From: Calonectria ilicicola
Taxonomy: Eukaryota; Ascomycota; Sordariomycetes; Hypocreales; Nectriaceae
Reading direction: 5' to 3'
Assembly: GCA_020809705.1 (NCBI GenBank)
Contig: CP085827.1
Span: 372,001-436,000 of the forward strand
Length of the DNA stretch: 64,000 bases
Of this stretch, positions 21,300 to 31,767 are shown one piece after another; position 1 is the first letter of the stretch; the number at the start of each line of letters is the position of its first letter. The notes beneath the pieces are model-generated. The model was not told the DNA's origin. It did no database searches and saw only the letters and a program-made list of their open reading frames with translations. Made by a program: the position numbers and the translations under genes.

Positions 21300-24070
21300 A
21301 TGGAATCCAATAAGCCAACATCCATAATCCTCAACTCAAAGAAGGAGGGAATGGAAGCAAAATCTGCTCGGCGATCGCCTTTGGCTTGCATGTACTGCAG
21401 GGCCCGAAAGGTCAGGTGTGACGTATCCCAAAATGGCTCGCCATGTACGAATTGCAAACTCGACGATAATGCATGCGTTGTTAAAAGAAGAGCTTCAAGA
21501 AAGTGAGTAGTGGGCAAGCGATTCTATATCGAGATTAATGGCTCACTAGAATAATAGATTGTCAAATTTCCAACATGGGCTTAGCCCAACCTGGCGAGCG
21601 GATGCAGCACCCCACAAAGCATCCCCCAAAGGCTTGGTGGAGCTAAAGGAAGATGAACTTGGTCTAAAGATCCAGAATGATGAGAATACCGAGAGTTCTG
21701 TCGACAAGGACAAGTCACCACTGCCAAGAATTCAGAGTTGCGGTACCTCGGAACAGTCAGATTCGTCTCCACAGACGAGAGACAGCCTTGACACGACCAC
21801 CACAAGCTCTACTTTAGGTACGTAAATTATCTGCTAGCACGTTCAAGAATAAAGGCTGAAAGTTTAGTTGACGACATCTTTTCTCCGTTTGATCATGGCT
21901 CAATGCATCAAGGCTACTCTCAACAAACAGGAATGGCCATGTATTGCACCTATTCCTTCCTGGCAACCAACAACATGTTTTACATCCAAACTCAAGATGT
22001 TCAGTTTTTGGAATCAGAAGGCTGTCTTAGTCTTCCTGTCAGACCTATTCTTGACCAGTTCCTTCAAGAATACTTTCTTCACGTGCACCCACTGCTCCCG
22101 GTGCTTAATGAAGGCGACTTTTGGGAAACTTATCACAGTCCAAATCCTGAAGAAAGTAGAAAGATGACACTGTTTCAAGTGCAAGCAATGCTTTTCGCAT
22201 CATGCAATGTATGTAGAGAGCCCTGTAATGTTACGGGCAATTGCTAATCTCCTCAGTGCGTGCCATTAGAGTGCATCAAGATGTTGGGTTACCCAGATAT
22301 TCGGACCGCGAGGGCTTCGTTTTATCGAAAGGCCAAGGTAAGGAAAAAACCATTAAAAACAAAGAATAATGATTAACGCATTTAGCTTCTTTACAATTTT
22401 GACATTGAAAAGTCGCCGGTTGCCATCGCCCAAGGAGCCCTTCTCCTCTCGTTTTGGACGCCACCTCATAATGCAGATTCTAAACCTAATACCTTTTGGT
22501 TAATGATAGCCATCGAAAACGCAAAAGCTGCCAAAGCAGATCTGTGCTTTGGCCCAAAGATTAATGCAGATCAGAGCAATCTCAGGCGGCTTTGGTGGTG
22601 TTGTATTATCCGCGACCGCATTCTGCCCTTGGGGCTGCGACGTAGCATACAAATCACTCCTGTGCACTTTGATCTCAAGAATAACATGGAAATCGGGTCT
22701 AAAGAGCTACAGGATGAAATACAGCGCTCACGAGTATATGATGCGGAAACAAGAGATTCTTTGGCAATGATTGTCAAACATCTTGTTCTTCTTTCGGTCA
22801 TAATTGGCGATGTTCTCCTCGCTCTCTATCCTTTGAGAAGGGGGGGAGAAAACTGCAGCAAACAGGTTGTGCGAAGCGCTTTTATACGAAAGCTGAAGCA
22901 AGATCTCGCACACTGGTACACGCATTCGCCGTTTCACAATTACGCTGTCGGAAAGAGCATGGCCCAACACGAATCAGTCGCACTCTATTCTTCTCTTTTG
23001 TGCATATACTATCAGTAAGTTGGTCTTGCGATTTATTGTACTATTTATTGACCATTATAGTGGAGCAATGATCCTGGTTCGTCAACATGAACTTAAAGAA
23101 ACGCAAAAGCTTCCTGAGAGCGATGCTCAGTCCAGAGCATGCCACATACAATTTGAGATTCAGAATTCCATAGACTCCATAACAGAGTTTCTAGAAAAGT
23201 TGCATCAGCTGCATTTGGCTCGATGGCTCCCAATAACTATGCAAGTTACGCGAATAACCGCCACTGGTCAAAGCTAATTGAGATTCATCTAGTGTTGCAT
23301 ACACGGCATTTCCACTCGCAAACAGCATTTTGCATGCCATGGAGGTTCGATCAGAGAAGCAACCGACATTGGCAAAGATACGAAAGGCCCATCTCAGCAC
23401 ACTCGTTCGCGTGATGAAAATCTTTCACGAGCAATACGATGGTGTTGAAGAAGTCATCAAAACAATACGATGCATCATTGAACATGTGCAATTGCATGGA
23501 AAGAAGTTCGGAAACGGGACAACAAAGCTGGGAAAGGGACCCAGTGAATACGTGGACTGGGACCTTTTGATATCCTTTGCTGTGGATTGGAGCTTGAGTA
23601 GTGGCAAATCGGCATATGCACAAGGCTTTGACACTGAGCTGCGAAAGCTTTTTTCTTCCAATACACATTCAGCCTCTGCAAAGAATGACTCGGCCTTTGT
23701 TAAAGATTCATGTCACAACTTGTTGGAATCATCTCCAATTTCTCAGCGGATGGCGTCGCATGATGGGAGTTTGAGTACGCAATCGCCTGCCTGCAGCTTG
23801 GGTGGTCTAGACTGTGTTTCTGGACCCGAAGCCGAAAAAACAGCATCCGAGGCACCAACCTCGTTTCTGGAGTGCTCCCAAATTTTCGCCTCGCCTTCGG
23901 CTAGCCTTTTCACCGGGGAACCTAGATTTGAAGGAGACGTTACATGGCACTCAGGCATCGCTTACAACGGCATTGATATGTCACACATGGGGATGAGCGA
24001 AGCATATGATATTATGTCGGGAATGGATTGGGATGTAGTAGGGAATGATGATGTCGAGAGTTTGATATGA
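21300..24070 (+). CDS. Zn2Cys6 transcription factor with fungal-trans domain
   Basis: The zinc cluster is complete in exon 1: LACMYCRARKVRCDVSQ then GSPCTNCKLDDNACVVKRR, following C-x2-C-x6-C-x8-C-x2-C-x6-C with a basic flank. The middle domain reads PILDQFLQEYFLHVHPLLPV, the PLLPV start of fungal-trans (cutinase-factor-like group), then RRLWWCCIIRDRILPLGLRR. Introns: 21503-21557, 21818-21867, 22209-22256, 22338-22384, about 23014-23060, and 23241-23292. The last uses a GC donor (GCAAGT) and is the only option I found that keeps frame into VAYTAFPLANSILHAM. The C-terminus is acidic with DMSHMG and MDWDVVGNDD, plausible as an activation region. About 800 residues, nuclear. Being central in the cluster and divergent from an enzyme gene, it is a good candidate for the pathway activator. 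Confidence 0.9.
23241..23292 (+). other. GC-AG intron in the regulator
   Basis: Donor GCAAGT, branch GCTAATTG, acceptor ATCTAG, 52 bp. No GT donor nearby gives the right phase; with this one WLPIT runs in frame into VAYTAFPLANS. Confidence 0.75.
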
Positions 24071-24375
24071 GTATATCGATGTATCAATACCCGTAATTGT
24101 AAATTCTGTGGGATTAAAGTCTTGGTAATGCCAGTAACTTCCTTGATCTACATCTTGACGACTGTATTAACTTAATGATGCAGTGTTAGAGTGATTAAGA
24201 CTATTCGTCGTAAGACTCTGGCGTTTATAGAATCTGACGTCAAAACACGAGACATCGTGCGATTCAATGTGAGACTAGAAGGCTTGACACGCTTGAAGAG
24301 AATCGAAATTGCGCGTTGATGGTGCAGGGAGATGAACCGGAAATTTAGCTGCTTGCCTCCGGATCGCCTAATTTG

Positions 24376-24393
24376 TCGGAACGACTACTCCGA
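24376..24393. promoter_or_regulatory. Inverted CGG/CCG repeat, possible Zn2Cys6 site
   Basis: TCGGAACGACTACTCCGA: inverted TCGGA/TCCGA arms with an 8-base spacer, about 170 bp upstream of the DUF3237-like gene. CGG/CCG inverted triplets with a fixed spacer are what zinc-cluster dimers bind, and three such regulators lie in the window. Function inferred. Confidence 0.4.
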
Positions 24394-24559
24394 CCGGCCC
24401 GATAGATTCACGTACCTGTTCTTGTTGAAAGAAACATGGAATTATATTAGAGATACATCAAGGCCGGTAATATCGTTATTCTATCAATGCATCCTGGTTT
24501 AATTTATCAGCGTTTTCTATTCCTCTAGCTCTGCCTTCTCATTACCACTCTTCATCATC

Positions 24560-25230
24560 ATGGCTGATACTGGTTTCCCTTCGCTGGAACCAGCTTTCAC
24601 AGCTCGGCTATTCCCTGGTGAAGATTTTAAGTTAGGTAACGTATCATAAAAGAAAGCATGATATCGCAAGAGATTTGTCTGATAGAGCGTTAGGAATGAC
24701 GGCAAATGGGGAAACAGCCAGCGTTGTTGTAAGTCTCGCTATCGCAGCCTAGCCGACAATTTTCCCCTCAGCTTTTTGTTAATTACGTAGCCTGTATCCT
24801 CTGGAACTGTCAAGGCTGAAGCAGGATTTAGCATTCCTCTGGATGCTGAGATTGTATATGGGTCGGATCACGTTCGCGTTGAACCCACCATGCGCCATAC
24901 TAGAATTCATGTGAATGCTATTCTAAGGTACCGAGCCCCGTTAAATCGCCACGATAGCTTCTAACAACACCAAGGGACAAGTCTGGTGTGATGCTCACTT
25001 ATTCTTACAAAGGAGTCATTGAGATGGACGAGCAGTTTGTGGCAATAATGACTGGGGATACAAAAGCAACCACAACCAAGTATGGGAATGCTCTCTCTCA
25101 TGTCACCTTTCAGGGAGGAATAGAATCTTTTCCGGGTTTGGAACACGGATTATTCGTTGGAAGTGCTCATTTTGTTGTGGAAAATGGCAAGTTCTTTATT
25201 GAAACAAAGATTTCTCGCCTACGGGGTTGA
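24560..25230 (+). CDS. DUF3237-like small protein
   Basis: About 165-175 residues in four exons starting at ATG 24560 (MADTGFPSLEPAFTARLFPG). After splicing it reads FK-ALGMTANGETASVV, SGTVKAEAGFSIPLDAEI, VRVEPTMRHTRIHVNAIL, SGVMLTYSYKGVIEMDE, and ends in HFVVENGKFFIETKISRL. The order (charged start, gGxv-kG-ag-sipl, sequence before a long strand, Y-y-G, and a C-terminal ‘vg-g-v-y-vy-v’-like strand) resembles DUF3237, a calycin-like barrel family whose members occur beside aromatic-degradation and secondary-metabolism genes but mostly lack a defined reaction. Splice sites: GTTAGG (weak), GTAAGT and GTACCG donors with ordinary acceptors. The weak first donor makes exon 1 the least certain part. 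Cytosolic. Sits between the regulator and the large membrane protein, same strand. Confidence 0.55.
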
Positions 25231-25921
25231 TATTCTATTGCGGGCTAATAACTGTACCAAATCACTATAGAAACGCGTCTATTAGGGATAGGACTATAGT
25301 CAATAGATTACTGAGAGACGTATCAACAAGAGCAGACTATATCCATCTACGAAATCATGGGGACCTTGTCTTGCCAGTGTGTGAACTGGGAGAAAAGCAG
25401 ACAGGGATATTCTACCCAAGTTGCGGAAAGGTCGGAAGAGTACAATCTTAGCTGTTTAGGGTGGTTGTGGTGTTGAGCCCTTTCAGGATGGCTGCATAAC
25501 GACCCCGCACTTTTGTACTCCGATTGGTCGGGGCTAAGATCGAAACTCCGATCAACTCGAGATTCGGAGCCGACATTCTTAATTGAGAATTAGCGGCATG
25601 AAGCGGGGTATTGTCGACTAAACTCCCCTCTCCATAACGAATCAATCATCCTTTTGTACCGCTCAATGAGTTACCGGATCATTTGTGTCCATCCCCGGGG
25701 ATGGACGTGATGTTTCCCCGCGGCAGATGGAGGAACTCTGAGGCGGTAGCGGACCGGGTGGACTGGAACCAGAATCCTCACAAAGGGATGTAAATTGTAC
25801 CAAGATATTTCTAATACAGTTTATAAGAGACTAATATCGACTCGAATTACTCTCTTTAGCTTTTTTCGAGCTAAACTCGTGAGACTCTGACCGACTCGAG
25901 TTACTTGCATCGTTTACCAAA
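25231..25921. other. Promoter region of the large AveC-like gene
   Basis: About 690 bp without a convincing gene. It contains the perfect palindrome at 25687-25706 and a GC-rich run with further CCGCGG and CGG triplets (25718-25760), then an AT-rich stretch up to the start codon. Confidence 0.5.
25687..25706. promoter_or_regulatory. Perfect 20-bp palindrome, GTCCATCCCCGGGGATGGAC
   Basis: The two 10-base halves are exact reverse complements around a CCCCGGGG core, 215 bp before the ATG of the AveC-like gene. A symmetric site of this length in a promoter suggests a dimeric regulator. A related CCCCGG-containing element lies at 32350-32369, before the salicylate-hydroxylase-like gene. Binding partner unknown. 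Confidence 0.5.
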
Positions 25922-26992
25922 ATGTCCAACATCATCCGTGGCATACAACGTGATTGCGAAAACGGAGTCAATGAGGCTTCCCCTTTGATTGATCGCGATT
26001 ATGACATATACCAATCAGAGTGGAAATCACGAGATGGTATGGCCTCGGCCATGGCTACATTTGGGCTGGGCTTTACCATCATGTGGGTGCAAGCCCTGAT
26101 CCGGTGGTTTGCGTCGCCCACAGAGTTCACGCCGGCGCCGATAATTGGCCCTGATGTTATTGAGACTTGGCGCTTGGTTTGCCTTCGAATTTTTGAAGCT
26201 CTTAGCGTTGGGGTTCTTTTGGCTCACATTTGGTACTGCTTACTTGTACCGGGCTTCCCATACCTACGACGCTTTAAGAGCACGGATGAATCGCCCAAAT
26301 TTACACTTGACGGGCGGCATGTCATCGGTGGCCTCGTGGCATTATGCGCTGATGGATTTCTCAACTGCCAGCAGTACATATTCATGTGGAATGGCAATAG
26401 CATCAACATGGGCGTGTGGGCCAAGTTTCTACCCTTCCATAATCACAAAGCCGCCACTCACTATGCTGAAAGTCTACTTTGGGGTCCCCCAATGTATGTC
26501 TATTTCTGCGCCGGCTTTGGAATCCTGGGAAGCAAAATGGCAACCCATTTGCAGAAGAAATTCCCCCAACTCACCGACGCTGGCATCTACACCATTGTCT
26601 GGTGCATCGAGTTCGCCTTGGACTTTATCATTGAAAACCTAGCAATTAGAATCACCCATGGCTACGGCTATGCAAAGACGTATGGGCCATTGACGCTCTT
26701 CCCCGGCAAGGTATACCAGTTCCCTATTTACGAGTCAATTTTCGTCGCTAGTCTAGGCTGTATCTTTACCATCATGAGGATGAAGGCCTATGAAACAGGG
26801 CGATCACCGGTCGAGGCAGGATATGAGAACTGGCATCCTCGGTTGCAGAATGCCGTCAGAACATTTGCTGTTATTGGCTTCTGCGCGGCGTCTGTTATAA
26901 TGTTTTACCACCTTCCTCTCAATTGGCTTGGTGTCATTGGCGATTGTTATGCTGATATGCCAAGCTACATGAAGCCAGGGCCAGTGGAGTAA
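25922..26992 (+). CDS. Polytopic membrane protein, AveC/AscI-like cyclase candidate (356 aa)
   Basis: Single-exon integral membrane protein with about seven or eight hydrophobic segments: ATFGLGFTIMWVQALIRWF, IFEALSVGVLLAHIWYCLL, VIGGLVALCADGFLNCQQY, LLWGPPMYVYFCAGFGILG, IYTIVWCIEFALDFIIENL, FPIYESIFVASLGCIFTIM, TFAVIGFCAASVIMFYHLP. Acidic and polar residues inside helices (CADGFLNCQQ, FALDFIIEN, IYESI) and the MWNGNSINMGVW loop resemble the AveC-like family, named for the spiroketal-forming AveC of avermectin synthesis; fungal meroterpenoid cyclases such as AscI have a similar membrane architecture. This points to an enzyme that protonates or cyclises a lipophilic substrate, not a transporter (no MFS motifs). 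The assignment is from pattern only. It has a 20-bp palindrome in its promoter and a distant smaller relative at 43.5 kb. Confidence 0.7.
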   Translation: MSNIIRGIQRDCENGVNEASPLIDRDYDIYQSEWKSRDGMASAMATFGLGFTIMWVQALIRWFASPTEFTPAPIIGPDVIETWRLVCLRIFEALSVGVLLAHIWYCLLVPGFPYLRRFKSTDESPKFTLDGRHVIGGLVALCADGFLNCQQYIFMWNGNSINMGVWAKFLPFHNHKAATHYAESLLWGPPMYVYFCAGFGILGSKMATHLQKKFPQLTDAGIYTIVWCIEFALDFIIENLAIRITHGYGYAKTYGPLTLFPGKVYQFPIYESIFVASLGCIFTIMRMKAYETGRSPVEAGYENWHPRLQNAVRTFAVIGFCAASVIMFYHLPLNWLGVIGDCYADMPSYMKPGPVE

Positions 26993-27867
26993 AAGTCGCA
27001 ATCAGAGCTGAAATCTGTTTCAGCTTTAGATGAGAAGGCTCAAACCATCCTGTGCTGGTTCACTCGAAGCATATTTGATACGAAAACCCTCGTGACAGGA
27101 GTGAAGCTCCAGATCTGAACCATTCATCTGTCTGCGTCAAACAGGGCAGAGATTGTTCAATCTATTGTACAGACCGTACAATATATATGTAGTCTCAATC
27201 AAATGCTATGTGATTACACTATTAAATTTCGAAATTGATTATATCATTGCTGCGTGTCAACTATGACGAGATGGACTGTTAGCCGTTGAGCAATGATTAA
27301 AGCGTCGCTGAGTAAATTTTGAAATAGCCTTGACCATAAAAATGTTACCAAAATATTTGGAAAGTTTAGATGGCCTGAATAAACTACTTTGCTGCGTCAC
27401 GATGGCAAAGGCAATGTTACTGAGCGCCAAGATGTCAGTGTAATCGGAGGAATGGGACAGGTTGATCTGTCACGCAGCGAAATAAGATACAACTCCTGGT
27501 AAATTTGTTACCTGCTAAAATATTTGATTTGACTCGTAAAAGGTGGCCTTTGTATGATTTAAATCTGGCTGCCGTCCTTGACACTACATCGACCGTAAAT
27601 GTGCTACCCTGATCCTTAAAACAAACAAGCCAAACACGCCAATGAAACTCCATTTTAGTCGCATTGAGCAATTTTAGTAATTGGATATTATGGTAATAGA
27701 TATATTATGATAAGTAACATCCACCGGTAGACCTGGTTGGCGCTTTTGCTCGTGAATATCAGGGCCCCCAGGTCATTGCAGATCATATTTATCACACAGT
27801 ATGGAGTCATGCTAGTTGTGTCAACATTTGCAACACGGGCCGGTAATAAATCTTGTGCACTGATTGA
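26993..27867. other. Intergenic, no supported gene
   Basis: About 875 bp of AT-rich sequence between the convergent AveC-like and FAH-family genes. Short open frames lack any domain. Likely only terminators. Confidence 0.5.
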
Positions 27868-28753
27868 TCAGCCTTCAAAAAGGAATCGGTTTTTGATCGC
27901 CCCAATTTTTGAAATAGCCACCTCAACCTCATCCCCATCCTTTAGCCATGCGGGAGGCTTCATAAATGCAGCGACTCCTCCAGGTGTTCCAGTTAAAATA
28001 ATTGTTCCTGCTCTGAGAGTAGTTCCTCGGCTCAAATGCACGATGAGATCCCCAACTTGAAATAGAAGATCATCCAGCTGCGCCTTTTGTCGCTGCTCGC
28101 CATTCACTTTAGTCACAAGCGTGAGGGCGCCAACGCTCCCAGCCTCACTGGGTGATGCAATTACTGGCCCGATAGGTGCAAATCCATCAAAGCTCTTCGC
28201 ATATCCATGCTGCTGTCCGCTTATCGCGGGTACTTGCCAGTACCGACTGCTCACATCATTCGCTACACTGTATCCAAGCACGCTGTGCAGGGCATCCACT
28301 GGATCGGAAATGTTCTTGCAATCTTGCCCCAAGATCACAGCGAGCTCTCCTTCATAGTCCATTTGCTTGCAGAATGAAGGCACACTGATGTTTGAATATG
28401 GGTCATTCAACGCGTCTGGTGGCTTTGTAAAAACTGTTGGGTACGCAGGAGTTGGCCAACCAGCTTCTGCAATGTGGGTCTTGTAATTCAAGCCAATACC
28501 ATAGATAATTGGCGCATGGGCAATTGGACTGAGAACCTAATGGATTGTTAGTGATTAAAGTAGATGGGCAAGATGCAACGCATTCCTCTGATATCTTGGC
28601 AGTTTCCGTCGTGGGCTCAAGCGTCCATGGAGTCTCTCCTGCATAGACAGGTACGTCAGATCCAGTTGGATCCTCTACCCCTGCAGCCTCTCCGAATAAA
28701 ATCCGCCCAGATGGGTCCCTGAACCGGACGAGTCGCTGGAAAATGACTTTCAT
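27868..28753 (-). CDS. Fumarylacetoacetate hydrolase (FAH) family protein
   Basis: About 280 residues in two exons; start MKVIFQRLVRF at 28753. The 45 bp intron around 28537-28581 has branch TCACTAACA and acceptor CATTAG but a weak GTTGCA donor. The body shows the FAH fold signature: a start segment near IIYGIGLNYKTHIAEAG, the metal-ligand pair in MDYEGELAVILG, the GYSVANDVSSRYWQ segment, KSFDGFAPIGP, VHLSRGTTLRAGTIILTGTP and a final beta region. This matches 2-oxo-diacid/acylpyruvate hydrolases and isomerases acting after aromatic ring cleavage. Length is normal for the short single-domain group. In this cluster it is the natural partner of the extradiol-type protein at 19.2-19.8 kb. Cytosolic. 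Confidence 0.92.
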
Positions 28754-29031
28754 CTTGAATAAATGCAATAGTTGCTGGCTGGTTTGTTGGCTAGTGATAA
28801 TGAACCGTCATGGGCCTTAAGCGAACTTGAAGACTAATTATATCGTCCAGGGTGGGTCCGGAGCAGATTTTATTACGTCCGAGGGAAAATGTGTCACGTC
28901 TTCCGACCGGGAAATGCGATGTGATAAATAGCTCAACTAAGCCATAATAAATAGCTGGCCAGACAGTCATTCTTCAAATTTGTGATATAGTTCAAGCATC
29001 GATTATGGGTATATTAATTCTCCACAATTCG

Positions 29032-31767
29032 CTATGCCCCTTCCGCAGCTACATGAATAGTGTCTTGTAAATCTTCCTGACAAGAAGGTTCAAACATCTC
29101 GTCCAGCGGAACCGGCCCAATTTGAGGAAATGACGGTAAAAATGTGCACCAATCTTCCAGTCCTAGCATAACGTCGAAAGCTGAAATCTGGAGGGAACTT
29201 GGTCAGCTGGATTTCGGGATGGCAGTATGAAAACTAACCTCTGACTCTGGGAGAGACTGGCCTGCCTCGGGAAGGGCGTCTTGGGGCTGCCATGGCATCA
29301 TCCCGTGCGGTTCATCCAACTTCGGGCTTCTAGACTTTTGAATAAACTTTCTTGCGTATGAAACAATTTCCCTTGGAAAAGGGAATTCTAGTTCAGACGA
29401 GGAAAGGAATTCAAGGTAGCCAAAATGACCCACAACAGTGTCCATGAGAGACAAGTCTGAGGCAACTGAAGGAGAGAGTGGATTCTTCAACAAACAGACA
29501 AACAAATTAATGAGGCCGACGAGTGGAAAATAAAAGGTCAACCTGCACATCAAGATCTTAGTCAGCGGCCATATCTCCACGATGAATATAGGTAGATGCA
29601 TACCAAACTGGCAGGTCAGCGGTTATTTCAATTTGCTGGATGCCCAAAATAATTTTTCTTGATGCCTCGGCAACTTCGTGATTGCTTTTTTCGATTTGAG
29701 CGCGCACCTCTGGATTCGTGCTGGCCTGCAAGTCTGGTCTGTTCCATGGATAGCACAATACGCCGTGCATGCAAATTATGAGGGTATAGTGGCAAAAGTG
29801 CAAATACAAAATATGAAAGACCTGTGTTTGTTGTGGTAGGGAGTAGTTTTTGAATGGTGGTTGCACTTGAAACACTGGATGTAATGATTCGCGCCACTGC
29901 TGCACTCTGTGACTGAAATCTTGCACTTGAGCCAGAATCGTTTCCGGTGGGTTACTCATCGCCTTCGGGCTTGTAAGATTCTTTGCAACAGCTGATAGAA
30001 TCTGGGCGTGGGCGATGGTTTTGTGGACGAATTCTAAGGAGACAACCGAACCTCGCTCCATTGATGAAGGCAAAGGACAACTGACGTAGTCGTCGTCAAT
30101 CATCTAACTGAATTAGACCGGACAAGCAAAACAATTCATGACTCTTACAGATGGACGCCCTGTGCGGTAGGCTAGATGCTTCTCATAACAGTATATTGTC
30201 CACCAGAGCCGCTGTCTTGATCGGAGTTCCCGACTTGGCCGCTGGTTAGACAGAGTTGTTGTGAGATGCAACCCTTTGGACTGTGCAAGCATTGTTGCAC
30301 CACATACAAGCATGTATTCCAAAGCTGGGGTCCCGAGGGCCTCGGCATGGAATGCCTATCCCTTGTTAGCAAGACTCAGCAACATCAACAACAGGCTTAC
30401 CATCATGGTTAATGCTTGGATCGAAATCAAGTCCGTGTGATAGTATAGTAATTCAGTGTATACAGAAAGCGCATTTTCGAAATACTTCCAAGACTGAGTC
30501 CTTGAGTCGGCGAATCCGGCAGGGCTAGACGCTCGGGACAAGATGTGGCGACAGCCAGAAGCGTATACCGTATTTCGCAATGCGTACCAGGGTTTACTGG
30601 CGGCGGCCTTTGGGTCTCCTTTGAAATATTGCTGAAGATGATCTTCAAACGCGTGTCGCTCTACAATCTCGAATACAGAGTGGACACATTTGTCAAAGCA
30701 TACTAGAGGATTGTTAGATGGGCTAAACATGTTGTGTCAGGTAAATCACCTTTGGTCCATTCCAAGGCTGTTTCCATGTCTGGCTTTGGTGCTCTCACTG
30801 AACTGAGAGGTTTGTTCAGCCGCTCACCGCGCATAACCTTTTTAGACAACCGTCTGGCGCTTGCTAAGAAGTCTGCCCTGCCAACTTGATGAGATATCCA
30901 CTCAACAGCTGGGAGCGTGCAAATGGACAAGTAGGATGCACATTCTATGATACATTAGGTCATTGACATGAATCATTCGAGTCCGGGTTACCTTGTTGAC
31001 CAGAGTTATCCTGTGCCAAGTCAGCATCTGTGCAAATCCAACATGCTTTCTTTCATACCTGGTCAGAAACATCTGGAACGCGCTCTTCTGGTGCGGCGGA
31101 GATTGGAGGGGACACAGGAAGACTAACAGCCTCCTGTGAGATCAACGTGTGGGCTATGGGTAGAGTAGAGTCACCAATTGACATGTCTGCCGTCTTTAGC
31201 TGTGGGTCTATTGTCGGGCTGAATGCGGTCGTCGTGGGGAATACTAAAGGTATGTCTGCGCAAGGAGATGGGATGATGGCCTGCAAATCACCCTCTGGCA
31301 GAGATACAGATGGGCTAATAATAACGCCAGGTGTTGCTAATGGCATGCTTTCGAGTTGCTGGCCTGGGCTGTTGGAAATTCGTTCCTGAGATGCGACTGA
31401 CATGCCTTCTGCCAAGCTGATGGAGTGGGTTTCGCTCAAACTCGTCTGAGTTGCAGCACGTAAAAGAACCTCCATCCGAGCTAGCCTGTCCTCCATTTCC
31501 TGTTCTCGCTCTTTACGTTTTCTATTCCTCCTGCGCCTCTCTGGAAATATGCATGGTTCGTTGTGGTCCTGTCTTGTGGTTAGCGATGACGGTGATCCAC
31601 AATGAGGCTACTCACAGTGCAATTTCCACATGGATGTGTGCCGCTGCCTGTAGATGACTGTTAACTGAGGAGCTGCTGCACGAATCTTGCTACCCACATT
31701 TTGCTTTTTTAACCCGACAGTACTCGCAAGCCAGCGAACATTTAGAGGATTCGCGTTGAGGTGGCAT
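29032..31767 (-). CDS. Zn2Cys6 transcription factor, third regulator
   Basis: The first exons splice (GTAGCA to CTACAG; GTGAGT to AAGACAG) to a full zinc cluster: ACEYCRVKKAKCGSG then PCGNCTDHNEPC, followed by a very basic stretch (PERRRRNRKRKERE) and a short coiled-coil-like region (MEDRLARMEVLL). The middle fungal-trans region is recognisable: TLPAVEWISHQVGRADFL, ALEYMLVCGATMLAQSKGLH, RQRLWWTIYCYEKHLAYRTG. The last exon ends in an acidic tail (MLGLEDWCTFLPSFP, then PLDEMFEPSCQEDL) to the stop at 29032. ATG at 31765-31767. About 740 residues and seven or so short introns, typical of the family. It is divergent from the flavin hydroxylase gene and could control it. Three Zn2Cys6 genes in one cluster suggest layered control or the fusion of separate clusters. 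Confidence 0.9.

Noticed and set aside
25448..25645. Reverse-strand frame with an NTPLHAANSQ stretch suggesting an ankyrin fragment
   Set aside because: Only one short match and no repeat periodicity, so chance is likelier.
25922..26992. The large membrane protein as an MFS or ABC transporter
   Set aside because: Helix number and motifs differ; no MFS loop motifs or nucleotide-binding domain are present.
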